A DNA stretch of 5,185 nucleotides, taken from the NCBI GenBank assembly GCA_014804385.1, contig JAAUZW010000041.1, positions 27,612 through 32,796 on the forward strand. The letters are read 5' to 3'. Numbering within the stretch: the stretch's first letter is position 1; each line of letters starts with the position of its first letter. Source of the stretch: Lachnospiraceae bacterium. Its GTDB lineage: Bacteria; Bacillota; Clostridia; Lachnospirales; Lachnospiraceae. Positions 1-5,185 of this stretch are shown one piece after another. A program made the translations under genes and the position numbers. Below the pieces are notes generated by a model that saw only the letters and a program-made list of their open reading frames with translations, was not told the origin of the DNA and made no database searches.

Positions 1-32
1 TCCGCATCATGTCCCAATACCGCCACTATCAA
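1..32 (-). CDS. Start of a divergent gene (partial, 5' end only)
   Basis: Only about ten codons are inside the window. They read L/M-I-V-A-V-L-G-H-D-A from a TTG at 32-30 and remain open to the window edge. The case for a real gene rests on its control signals: AGGAGGG on the minus strand (46-40) lies 7 bases before the TTG, and an extended -10 promoter lies about 60 bases upstream. A GTG two codons later (26-24) is an alternative start, but its spacing to the ribosome site is 13 bases. The hydrophobic beginning would suit either a first beta strand of a soluble enzyme or a short membrane segment; no family can be named from ten residues. The gene runs divergently from the LytTR operon, so the 107-base gap between them may be a shared control region. 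Confidence 0.45.
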   Translation of the reverse strand, partial: MIVAVLGHDA

Positions 33-39
33 ATGAGCG

Positions 40-46
40 CCCTCCT
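40..46 (-). promoter_or_regulatory. Ribosome binding site of the divergent gene
   Basis: AGGAGGG on the minus strand is a near-perfect Shine-Dalgarno sequence. It sits 7 bases before a TTG codon (32-30), which makes that rare start codon preferable to the GTG two codons downstream. Confidence 0.5.
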
Positions 47-97
47 ATATGACAAATTCCTTTTCATATGTTACATTTTCTCATAGAATACTTTTTT

Positions 98-106
98 ATT
101 ATAACA
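98..106 (-). promoter_or_regulatory. Extended -10 promoter for the divergent gene
   Basis: The minus strand reads TGTTATAAT from 106 to 98, a perfect TATAAT -10 box preceded by TG-N, which is the extended -10 motif. The bases 17 upstream (around 121-126) do not resemble TTGACA, as is usual when an extended -10 carries recognition. Transcription would start near 91, giving a leader of about 60 bases before the TTG start. Confidence 0.5.
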
Positions 107-139
107 TGGTATGGCAGTTCGTACCTACCTGTTTTCCGC

Positions 140-168
140 TTTACATCCCATGAATTTACAAGTATGAT
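140..168 (+). promoter_or_regulatory. Sigma-A type promoter of the LytTR operon
   Basis: TTTACA (140-145) and TATGAT (163-168) are separated by exactly 17 bases. Each box has one mismatch or two to the housekeeping consensus. Transcription would start near 175, leaving a short leader that holds the GGAGGTGA ribosome site at 180-187. The -35 is imperfect, which would allow activation by a bound regulator, but I could not find a convincing pair of LytTR boxes at the expected spacing. Confidence 0.5.
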
Positions 169-197
169 TATGACGGGACGGAGGTGAAAGATTCCTT

Positions 198-911
198 ATG
201 CTGCAAATCGCAATCTGTGATGATGAACAGTTTTATCGTGAAAAGATACAGACGCTTCTGGAAAAATATCTGGAAAAACGCGAACTGCCATATGAACTCC
301 ATTTGTTTGTGTCAGGAGAAGCATTTTTAGAGCAATGCAAGAATCATGTAAAATTTGATATTGTATTTCTGGATATCAGCATGGAGGAAATCGACGGGAT
401 TCAGACGGCTCAGAGAATCCGGTCCTTTCACAGCGATACCTATATTGTATTTGTGACGGCTTTCATGGATTATGCGCTGGAAGGCTATAAAGTGAATGCA
501 GTCCGTTACCTCATGAAGGACACGCTTGACCTTGCAATGGAAGAATGTATGGCAGCGATTTTGCAGAAAATGCAGATTGCGCAGGTGACTTTCACCTTTC
601 TGGAAGGTGAAAAGAAATTATATACTGATAACATTTTGTATGTGGAGAGCAGAGGACATAAGTCTATCTTTCACTATATGGAAGAGGGCGCGGTGACCTA
701 TCAGATCTACGATAAGCTTGACAATGTGGAAAGAAAATTGGAGGGTTGCCATTTCTTGCGGATTCACAAAAGTTTCTTGGTGAATATGAAGCATATTCGG
801 AAGGTCAGCAATTATATGGCATATCTCGATACAGGCGAAGAGCTTCCCATTCCGCGTCTCAGATTTCAGACTGTAAAAGAAGCATTTGTCGATTATAAAG
901 GAGCGCTGTGA
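198..911 (+). CDS. LytTR-family response regulator
   Basis: This 237-residue cytoplasmic transcription factor is the output half of a two-component system. The receiver domain covers about residues 1-120. It shows the acidic pair D8-D9 of the ICDDE motif, the phospho-acceptor D59 in VFLDIS, the switch threonine T87 in FVTAF, and K107 in RYLMKD. The usual KP after that lysine is KD here, a mild departure. From about residue 130 to the end lies a LytTR DNA-binding domain, recognised by ILYVES, FLRIHKSFLVN, HIRKV and the closing LPIPRLR. Length and order match AgrA/LytR/VirR-type regulators. The ATG follows GGAGGTGA (180-187) by 10 bases. The stop codon overlaps the kinase start, so the two are co-translated. 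By family knowledge, phosphorylation of D59 by the neighbouring kinase should promote binding to direct-repeat promoter sites. The target genes are not known. Confidence 0.95.
   Translation: MLQIAICDDEQFYREKIQTLLEKYLEKRELPYELHLFVSGEAFLEQCKNHVKFDIVFLDISMEEIDGIQTAQRIRSFHSDTYIVFVTAFMDYALEGYKVNAVRYLMKDTLDLAMEECMAAILQKMQIAQVTFTFLEGEKKLYTDNILYVESRGHKSIFHYMEEGAVTYQIYDKLDNVERKLEGCHFLRIHKSFLVNMKHIRKVSNYMAYLDTGEELPIPRLRFQTVKEAFVDYKGAL
897..903 (+). promoter_or_regulatory. Ribosome binding site deciding the kinase start
   Basis: AAAGGAG inside the last codons of the regulator gene lies 7 bases before the ATG at 911 but only 4 bases before the GTG at 908. This favours ATG 911, which shares its A with the TGA stop of the regulator (TGATG), a typical coupling junction. 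Confidence 0.6.
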
Positions 912-2209
912 TGGAAGATATGCTGGGACTTTTGATCCGAATCTTTATTTTATCATTTATTATGGGCATAAGCTGTCAGACATTCTACGAGACCGTTGCA
1001 TCGAGACGGCAACTGCGGTATGAATGGCTGCAGCACACTACGGTTTTTGCATTTGCCGCCGGATTTATGGTGATTGCTGTGACGGAAATTCCGCCATATA
1101 TTTTGCAGCCGGTACGAGTCATTGTCGTAACTGCTGTTGTTTCACAGATTTATTTTAATATGCGTGTTGTGAAAAATATTATATTGTCGATTGTGTTTTG
1201 CGGAATTTATTGGCTCTTTTCCTTACTTCTGATTTTGCTGGTTTACATAACACCATTGCCAAACTATGTAATGGGCTTCGATTTGACAGAGCCACTGGTA
1301 AATATCGGTTATCTATGTCTGATGCTGGCTTTTCGCTATCGCTATCAAGGCAGAGTCCGCGGACTGCCGGATATAAAATGGGGTAAATTCGGACTTCTTT
1401 CTGTGATTGGCATTGCGGTAGGTGTCGCTATCGCTATGATCTCTCCGGAATACAGCACCACGAATTATTATGCCCTGCTGACTGCGGTCTCAGGATTTGC
1501 AGTTGCGTATGTATTGGGATTCTATTATATGGTCAGCCTGCTGGAAAAGGAATCCCAGATGCAAAAACTGAGGCTCCTCCATGAACAGACACAGAATCAG
1601 ATGGATCTGTACCAGAGCATGAAGAAACATTATGAGCAGCAGCGCCGGTTTTCCCATGATTACAAGAATCAGTTGAACTGTATTCAGGGAATGCTCGAAA
1701 ACGGACAGACGAAAGAAGCGGCGGTATATATTGCAGGACTGACCGGGAATTTCCGGCAGAACGAAATGTGTGTAAATACCAGTCATGCAGTGGTAAATGT
1801 AATGTTGAACCAGAAGTATCAGGAGGCATGTGACAAGGGAATCGCTATGACAATGGTTTCCGGCGATCTGTCGGGACTTACCATCAGTGAAGAAGACATT
1901 GTGACACTGTTGGGAAATCTGCTCGACAATGCGATCGAGGCATGTGAAAAGCTTGCCGAGAATAAAGTGATACAGTTTAAAATGGTTTTGGAGGAAGAAC
2001 AGCTTGTCCTGTCGATACGCAATCCGGTAAAGGATGCGGTGCAGATCAAAAATAACCGGATTGTCACGAGTAAGCGGGACAAATCTCAGCACGGAATCGG
2101 TCTGTTGAATGTGGATTCCGTAATCAGGAAAAATAATGGCACAAGCGTATTAAAATGCGAAAACGGATGGTTCTCCTTTGCGGCAATGATTCCGATGGAA
2201 GAAAAGTAA
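911..2209 (+). CDS. GHKL sensor histidine kinase, AgrC/ComD type
   Basis: This 432-residue membrane histidine kinase is the sensor partner of the LytTR regulator. The first 211 residues hold six or seven hydrophobic segments (about 6-24, 43-60, 63-82, 87-112, 129-141, 160-178, 187-211), the polytopic input domain typical of peptide-sensing HPK10 kinases. A glutamine-rich helix, probably a coiled coil, follows at about 212-247. The phospho-acceptor is H249 in FSHDYKNQL, which has the family's HDYKN form. The ATPase domain shows the N box GNLLDNAIEAC (N336, N340) and the G box HGIGLLN (from H394), and fits HATPase_c_5. The start at 911 is preferred over GTG 908 because of ribosome-site spacing. 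It is the last gene of its unit and is followed by a terminator 10 bases after the stop. The ligand is unknown: no AgrB or AgrD-like gene is visible beside it. Confidence 0.95.
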   Translation: MEDMLGLLIRIFILSFIMGISCQTFYETVASRRQLRYEWLQHTTVFAFAAGFMVIAVTEIPPYILQPVRVIVVTAVVSQIYFNMRVVKNIILSIVFCGIYWLFSLLLILLVYITPLPNYVMGFDLTEPLVNIGYLCLMLAFRYRYQGRVRGLPDIKWGKFGLLSVIGIAVGVAIAMISPEYSTTNYYALLTAVSGFAVAYVLGFYYMVSLLEKESQMQKLRLLHEQTQNQMDLYQSMKKHYEQQRRFSHDYKNQLNCIQGMLENGQTKEAAVYIAGLTGNFRQNEMCVNTSHAVVNVMLNQKYQEACDKGIAMTMVSGDLSGLTISEEDIVTLLGNLLDNAIEACEKLAENKVIQFKMVLEEEQLVLSIRNPVKDAVQIKNNRIVTSKRDKSQHGIGLLNVDSVIRKNNGTSVLKCENGWFSFAAMIPMEEK

Positions 2210-2218
2210 GAGGAGTAT

Positions 2219-2247
2219 AAAAAGACGTTCAGGCGTCTTTTTTTGTT
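2219..2247 (+). terminator. Intrinsic terminator of the LytTR-kinase operon
   Basis: AAAGACG (2221-2227) pairs with CGTCTTT (2234-2240) around a 6-base loop, extended by two A-T pairs outward, and is followed by a run of T. It begins 10 bases after the kinase stop codon, so it should separate the signalling operon from the lipoprotein genes. Confidence 0.85.
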
Positions 2248-2275
2248 GTTCCGCCGTCGATTCCTGTCACTGCTG

Positions 2276-2304
2276 TTGAATGGTCAGACTGCCGCAAATA
2301 TAAT
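2276..2304 (+). promoter_or_regulatory. Promoter of the lipoprotein unit
   Basis: TTGAAT (2276-2281) and a perfect TATAAT (2299-2304) are separated by exactly 17 bases. Transcription would start near 2311, giving a leader of about 87 bases before the lipoprotein start at 2398. The promoter lies just past the terminator of the previous operon, which supports independent expression. Confidence 0.65.
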
Positions 2305-2386
2305 GAAAAAGAATCGGGAAGGAAAACGTCCGCCATGAAGCATTTTGGAATGAGATAAAGAATAAAGCAATCCTATTAAAATGTTT

Positions 2387-2392
2387 AAGGAG
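2387..2392 (+). promoter_or_regulatory. Ribosome binding site of the first lipoprotein
   Basis: AAGGAG lies 5 bases before the ATG at 2398. The competing ATG at 2450 in the other frame has only AGGA at a 4-base distance. This shows that translation starts in the signal-peptide frame and that the main frame downstream is reached only through a shift. Confidence 0.75.
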
Positions 2393-2397
2393 CAGCT

Positions 2398-3361
2398 ATG
2401 AATAAAATATTACTTATTTTATTGTTTGCGTTTAGTGCCATAGGAATATATGGTTGTAGTCAAAAAGAGTATTTCAGTAACGTTGAAGAAAAAAAAACAA
2501 TTTATTGAAATTATTACAGCTTCTGATGAGATGATTGGTATCATTGACAATAATAAAGAAATAGAAAGATTCGTAAAACAACTGGATATTGAATCTTGGA
2601 ATTATATGGAACAGTTGCCTGAAGATAGAGACTTGGTAAAAAGTTATATATCATATGAGGTAATTGATGAACCTCTATTTTTACAGGATAAAACACAGTT
2701 AGTTAATATGAGTACCTTAGAATTATATATTTCCAGTAAAGGTGAATATATTATACGAGATTATGCTCAAGGAGTAGAAACAATAGCTAGAATATCAGAA
2801 AAGGCGGGACGGTTTCTTAATGCGCCAGAAGACTTAGATCTAAATAAGCATATGACAGCGAAAGACATACTGGATGAGTGGGGACTTGATTTTTATGTGC
2901 CAAATAGTGATATTGAAAAAACAGATGATATAGAGAATGCCCGATATTATGAAGGAGAAACATTATTTACAAAAAAGGAACTACTCAAGACTTCTAAAGA
3001 GCAGAAGATACAGTTTTACGGAGCAGACAAAAACACTTTACTGAATGAAATAGATGATATTTCTGAAATAGAGCAATATCTAAATGGGTTGGCTCTGAAT
3101 CAGTGGGAATATGTAGATAATGCACCAAATCCTGGAGAAGTTGAATGCCAAATTGTTAGATTTATGTTATCAAGGGATAGTAATAAAAAAGAGTTAAAAG
3201 AAATGTATACCCAGATACTTTATAAAAGCGATGGTAATTATTATATTGAGGAAATAATTCCAGGTGAATATAGTAATCGGGGAGAATTTATAACACATTA
3301 TCAGGTGTCAGAAGAGATAGCAAAATATATTTTATCATATTTAGAATTCTCGCAGGAATAA
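2398..3361 (+). CDS. Lipoprotein with duplicated domain, frameshifted at an A9 tract
   Basis: From ATG 2398 a lipoprotein signal peptide is read: M-N-K, a hydrophobic core, then a lipobox ending Y-G-C with C20 as the lipidated residue. As written, this frame stops at TGA 2506-2508 after 36 codons. The body (Q34 onward) is open in the next frame to 3361. Removing one A from the nine-A run at 2489-2497 joins both parts into a 320-residue protein. Its body holds two diverged copies of one domain, about residues 34-142 and 203-317. I do not recognise the family; a DUF5301-like secreted domain is a guess from the G-x-Y-Y-I-E pattern. The mature protein would sit on the outer membrane face. The gene is much more AT-rich than its neighbours, suggesting transfer. 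It may be a pseudogene, a phase-variable gene, a slippage-expressed gene or a sequencing error. The body alone also reads from ATG 2450 (303 residues), but with a poor ribosome site. Confidence 0.75.
2489..2497 (+). repeat. A9 homopolymer at the frameshift
   Basis: Nine consecutive A follow GAAG and precede CAATTT. The upstream frame ends 9 bases later, while the downstream frame is open for 288 codons. Eight A would make one continuous lipoprotein. Runs of nine A are known sites of replication slippage, RNA polymerase slippage and sequencing error. Confidence 0.85.
2498..2824 (+). repeat. Domain copy 1 of the first lipoprotein
   Basis: The protein segment from Q34 carries IDNNKEIERFVKQL, then SWNYMEQLP, then GEYIIRDY and ISEKAGRFL. 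Each block has a counterpart in the same order and at comparable spacing in copy 2. The similarity is visible at the protein level but not as a DNA repeat, so the duplication is old. Confidence 0.65.
3005..3358 (+). repeat. Domain copy 2 of the first lipoprotein
   Basis: The segment opens with KIQFYGADKN and carries IDDISEIEQYLNGL, QWEYVDNAP, GNYYIEEI and VSEEIAKYI, matching the blocks of copy 1. A linker of about 60 residues, including a tryptophan-containing stretch (DEWGLDFYV), separates the copies. Confidence 0.65.
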
Positions 3362-3379
3362 ATCATTAAAACACTGAAA

Positions 3380-3385
3380 AAGGAG
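3380..3385 (+). promoter_or_regulatory. Ribosome binding site of the second lipoprotein
   Basis: AAGGAG lies 8 bases before ATG 3394 but only 2 bases before the in-frame ATG 3388. The downstream ATG is therefore the likely start, removing two residues from the longest reading. Confidence 0.7.
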
Positions 3386-3393
3386 AAATGTCC

Positions 3394-4206
3394 ATGAAAA
3401 TGAAAAAAATGAGGATCAAAATTTGCGGAATGATGATACTTGCCAGCTTGTCTCTGAGCGCATGCGGCGCCCATGCTGCGGACAGAGCGGATGAAGCTTT
3501 ACTCACTGCACAGGACGCAGCGGAACGTGCAATGGAGGGATTGAAAGCACTGAATCTAGAACAATTTAACGAATGTACAGACAACTATGTAGAGACATAT
3601 TATAATTGGATCGGTGTGCCAGTAGAGAAAGAATATCGGGTTTTCAACGAGCTTCTACAGCCGGGAGTAAAGACCGGGAAATGGAAAAAGAAATATGAGT
3701 CCAATCATAAGTTTGCGGAAAAAATGACAGAAAATCTGACGTGGGAAATAGAAAATGTAAAAGAAAACGGGGACAGTGCCGAGATCACTATGGAGATCAC
3801 AAACCTTAACATGGCGGATGTTACAGGAAAGTATGAGATTTATCTTTTGGAAAATATGTTAAACAGCCCCGGAATCGGACTTGGTCAGATGATAAAAGAC
3901 ATATCAAATATTATGGATGATGAAGGCGGTCTGCTTGCGATCTTGGACGCGTGCGATAAAGACGATATCTGCACGCTTGAGGTTACGGTTACGACTTATC
4001 GGGAAAATGGAAAGTGGAAGATTCATCTTGACGATGAATTTATCAATGCTTTTATGGGAAACCTCAACGAAATGGCATATTCTGAGGATGTTCAGAAAAG
4101 ACTCGATGAACTTGAGAAACAGCAGGAAGAAAAGCTGCTGGATGAATGGGCAGAAGAATATGCTGATGATGTGGAAAGGCAGATGGAGGGATGGTTTGGG
4201 GAGTGA
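3394..4206 (+). CDS. Lipoprotein of unknown function, possibly NTF2-like
   Basis: This 270-residue predicted lipoprotein has a basic start (MKMKKMRIK), a hydrophobic core and a classic lipobox L-S-A-C with C24 as the lipidated cysteine, so it should be anchored on the outer face of the membrane. After a helical stretch (about 30-60) comes a mixed region with ENGDSAEITMEI near the middle and YRENGKWKIHLDD near residue 205. This strand-loop-strand pattern is seen in NTF2-like DUF4878/DUF5105-type lipoproteins of Clostridia, but that placement is an inference. C187 and C193 flank a short acidic loop and could form a disulfide. The last 45 residues are very acidic and helical, probably a coiled coil. 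It follows the first lipoprotein by 32 bases with no promoter or terminator visible between, so the two are likely co-transcribed. Its base composition is near that of the kinase, unlike the AT-rich gene before it. Confidence 0.85.
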   Translation: MKMKKMRIKICGMMILASLSLSACGAHAADRADEALLTAQDAAERAMEGLKALNLEQFNECTDNYVETYYNWIGVPVEKEYRVFNELLQPGVKTGKWKKKYESNHKFAEKMTENLTWEIENVKENGDSAEITMEITNLNMADVTGKYEIYLLENMLNSPGIGLGQMIKDISNIMDDEGGLLAILDACDKDDICTLEVTVTTYRENGKWKIHLDDEFINAFMGNLNEMAYSEDVQKRLDELEKQQEEKLLDEWAEEYADDVERQMEGWFGE

Positions 4207-4239
4207 GGAAGTTGGGTCTATTTTAGGAGAAATGAGTAC

Positions 4240-4271
4240 AACGGCCCTTCATCACCAGGGCCGTTTCTTTC
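4240..4271 (+). terminator. Intrinsic terminator of the lipoprotein unit
   Basis: ACGGCCCT (4241-4248) pairs perfectly with AGGGCCGT (4257-4264) around an 8-base loop, with one more A-T pair outside, followed by TTTCTTT. It lies 34 bases after the second lipoprotein. On the other strand the hairpin is followed by few T, so it should act mainly on plus-strand transcripts, although the convergent gene ends inside it. Confidence 0.85.
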
Positions 4272-4938
4272 CTGTCCATCCCTTCTCTTCCCAATATTTC
4301 CGGTCCGCCTCGTTCCATCCTGCTTTCTGCAATAACCGCATAATAAAAAAGAAACCTTTTGTCTTTACAGACGGTTTTACTCTTCCCTGGTTTTTCCTAA
4401 TTCTGCGCGCCAGCAAGGTGGTATCTCTCTCCACACGCCTTTTGATCTTAGGGTCTATCTGACTCCATTCAACTGCCCGCACGGCTGTCCCATACCGATA
4501 TGTCCTTGCAACTCCCCAGAAAAACATGCTGTCCGCCATGTCTTTGTTCGTGCTTTTGGTCCCTGCGCCCGCAGCCGTAGAAATACATACTGCCTGCTTA
4601 TGAAACATCTTTTCCTCAGGACGATGTACCATCCACCGATAGCCATAATGATCTAAAAATGCCTTCATTGCGCCCGTTGCATGATATACATACACAGGGC
4701 TCGCCAAAATTATGACATCCGCGTCATCTAATGCCTTTGTGATCGGACTCAGCCTTTCATAGTGCGGACACAACGTCTCAGACTTCTCAAAGCAGGATGT
4801 GCACCCAACACAAAAAGCGCCAAAATCTCTCGGCAGAAAAAATTCCGTGACCTTTCCCTGCAGCTTTTTTGCAAGCATTTCCGCAATATGATATGTAGAC
4901 CCCCGATGACTCTGTCCATGAATAATTACAATGTTCAT
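4252..4938 (-). CDS. Flavodoxin-fold FMN/iron-sulfur oxidoreductase
   Basis: This 228-residue cytoplasmic protein belongs to the NADPH-dependent FMN reductase / iron-sulfur flavoprotein group. It opens with strand one MNIVIIHGQSHRGST, whose S10-H-R-G-S-T15 loop should hold the FMN phosphate. Cysteines C43, C46, C49 and C57 form CX2CX2CX7C, the compact motif that binds a [4Fe-4S] cluster in iron-sulfur flavoproteins. SPVYVYHATGAMKAFLDH (about 80-97) is the family's second flavin-contact region, and ISTAAGAGT (about 119-127) the third. It probably moves electrons between NAD(P)H or ferredoxin and an unknown acceptor. The reading frame extends 30 codons upstream to 5028, but that would start inside the promoter. 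ATG 4938 has AGGAAGGG 9 bases before it and begins exactly at the first strand. It is convergent with the lipoproteins, and its final codons and stop lie in the terminator hairpin. It shares no evident function with its neighbours. Confidence 0.9.
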   Translation of the reverse strand: MNIVIIHGQSHRGSTYHIAEMLAKKLQGKVTEFFLPRDFGAFCVGCTSCFEKSETLCPHYERLSPITKALDDADVIILASPVYVYHATGAMKAFLDHYGYRWMVHRPEEKMFHKQAVCISTAAGAGTKSTNKDMADSMFFWGVARTYRYGTAVRAVEWSQIDPKIKRRVERDTTLLARRIRKNQGRVKPSVKTKGFFFIMRLLQKAGWNEADRKYWEEKGWTGKKRPW

Positions 4939-4947
4939 TTTTATAAT

Positions 4948-4955
4948 CCCTTCCT
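4948..4955 (-). promoter_or_regulatory. Ribosome binding site of the flavoprotein
   Basis: AGGAAGGG on the minus strand lies 9 bases before ATG 4938. It fixes the start there and argues against the 30-codon extension to 5028. Confidence 0.65.
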
Positions 4956-4999
4956 GCAAACCTATTCCATAAAAGAAGTTGATCATTCTTATCGTGTTT

Positions 5000-5028
5000 A
5001 TTGTACTGTATAATAATATAGCTCGCAA
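5000..5028 (-). promoter_or_regulatory. Promoter of the flavoprotein gene
   Basis: On the minus strand TTGCGA (5028-5023) and TACAAT (5005-5000) are exactly 17 bases apart, separated by an AT-rich spacer. Transcription would begin near 4993, giving a leader of about 55 bases. The longest reading of the flavoprotein would start at the -35 box and so cannot be made from this promoter. Confidence 0.5.
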
Positions 5029-5185
5029 GGCAGAAACTCTTTCATCTTATATATTTCATTCAATTAATCCTGAATTATTCATCCAATAGTTGTTCAAGAT
5101 GTCTTGCACCGCTTAGTTACAGCATATTCTGTACTTTTAAACTTTCATCCAGTAAGTGAAGCTAACAGCATAGAAAAAGGACTTC

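Noticed and set aside
1490..2092. A 200-codon open frame on the minus strand within the kinase gene
   Set aside because: It lies wholly antisense to the kinase ATPase region, has no ribosome site or recognisable domain, and the plus-strand frame carries clear kinase motifs throughout.
2248..2334. A plus-strand frame in the gap between the two units ending K-K-N-R-E-G-K-R-P-P
   Set aside because: It has no start codon with a ribosome site and is better explained as the promoter and leader of the lipoprotein unit.
2335..2358. Seven-codon leader frame M-K-H-F-G-M-R in the lipoprotein 5' leader
   Set aside because: It has only a loose AGGA-like site 11 bases upstream, no hairpin pair around it, and a frame this short occurs by chance.
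2450..3361. The first lipoprotein body read as an independent 303-residue gene from ATG 2450
   Set aside because: The ribosome site is weak (AGGA 4 bases away), the start lies inside the signal-peptide coding sequence of a better-initiated frame, and the first 16 residues do not look like a natural N terminus.
3917..4462. A 181-codon plus-strand frame overlapping the second lipoprotein and the flavoprotein end
   Set aside because: It runs through a terminator hairpin, lacks a ribosome site and is rich in W, R and M, as shadow frames often are.
4939..5028. A 30-residue N-terminal extension of the flavoprotein
   Set aside because: It would begin in the -35 box of the likely promoter, and it precedes the normal first beta strand of the family. 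ATG 4938 has a good ribosome site.
5029..5185. Possible gene remnant in the right flank: a stop-broken minus frame ending S-G-A-R-H-L-E-Q-L-L-D-E at 5075, a plus frame open from 5074 to the edge, and twin CATCCA(A/G)TA(A/G) words near 5080 and 5146
   Set aside because: None has a start codon with a ribosome site, the open lengths are near chance, and the twin words are too short to define a repeat or insertion-sequence end. Sequence beyond the window would be needed.

Overview
The window looks like chromosome of a low-to-moderate GC Firmicute, most likely a gut-type Clostridia (Lachnospiraceae-like). The grounds are strong purine-rich Shine-Dalgarno sites (AAGGAG, GGAGGTGA), short sigma-A style promoters with 17-bp spacers, U-tract hairpin terminators, LytTR/GHKL two-component genes of the Agr type, and small lipoproteins of unknown function. 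This assignment is inference from style, not from a marker gene.

Layout. (1) Positions 1-32, minus strand: the first codons of a divergent gene that leaves the window, with its own ribosome site and an extended -10 promoter. (2) 140-2247, plus strand: one transcription unit with promoter (140-168), a LytTR response regulator (198-911), a membrane GHKL sensor kinase (911-2209) overlapping it at a TGATG junction, and a clear intrinsic terminator. (3) 2276-4271, plus strand: a second unit with promoter (2276-2304), a lipoprotein gene broken by a frameshift in a run of nine A (2398-3361), a second lipoprotein 32 bases later (3394-4206), and a strong terminator. (4) 4252-4938, minus strand: a convergent FMN/iron-sulfur flavoprotein oxidoreductase whose last codons lie inside that terminator hairpin, with its promoter at 5000-5028. 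(5) 5029-5185: an AT-rich flank with no supported gene.

How the parts may work together. The regulator and kinase form an Agr/ComD-type signalling pair. No AgrB-like processing gene or precursor peptide gene is visible, so the ligand is either encoded elsewhere or is not a peptide. The two lipoproteins are probably co-transcribed and anchored on the outer face of the membrane. They follow the kinase after a terminator and have their own promoter, so a functional link to the kinase is only positional. The flavoprotein is an independent redox gene.

The point most worth attention is the first lipoprotein. Its signal peptide and body are in different frames, joined at an A9 tract. Its body holds two diverged copies of one domain, and it is far more AT-rich than everything around it.
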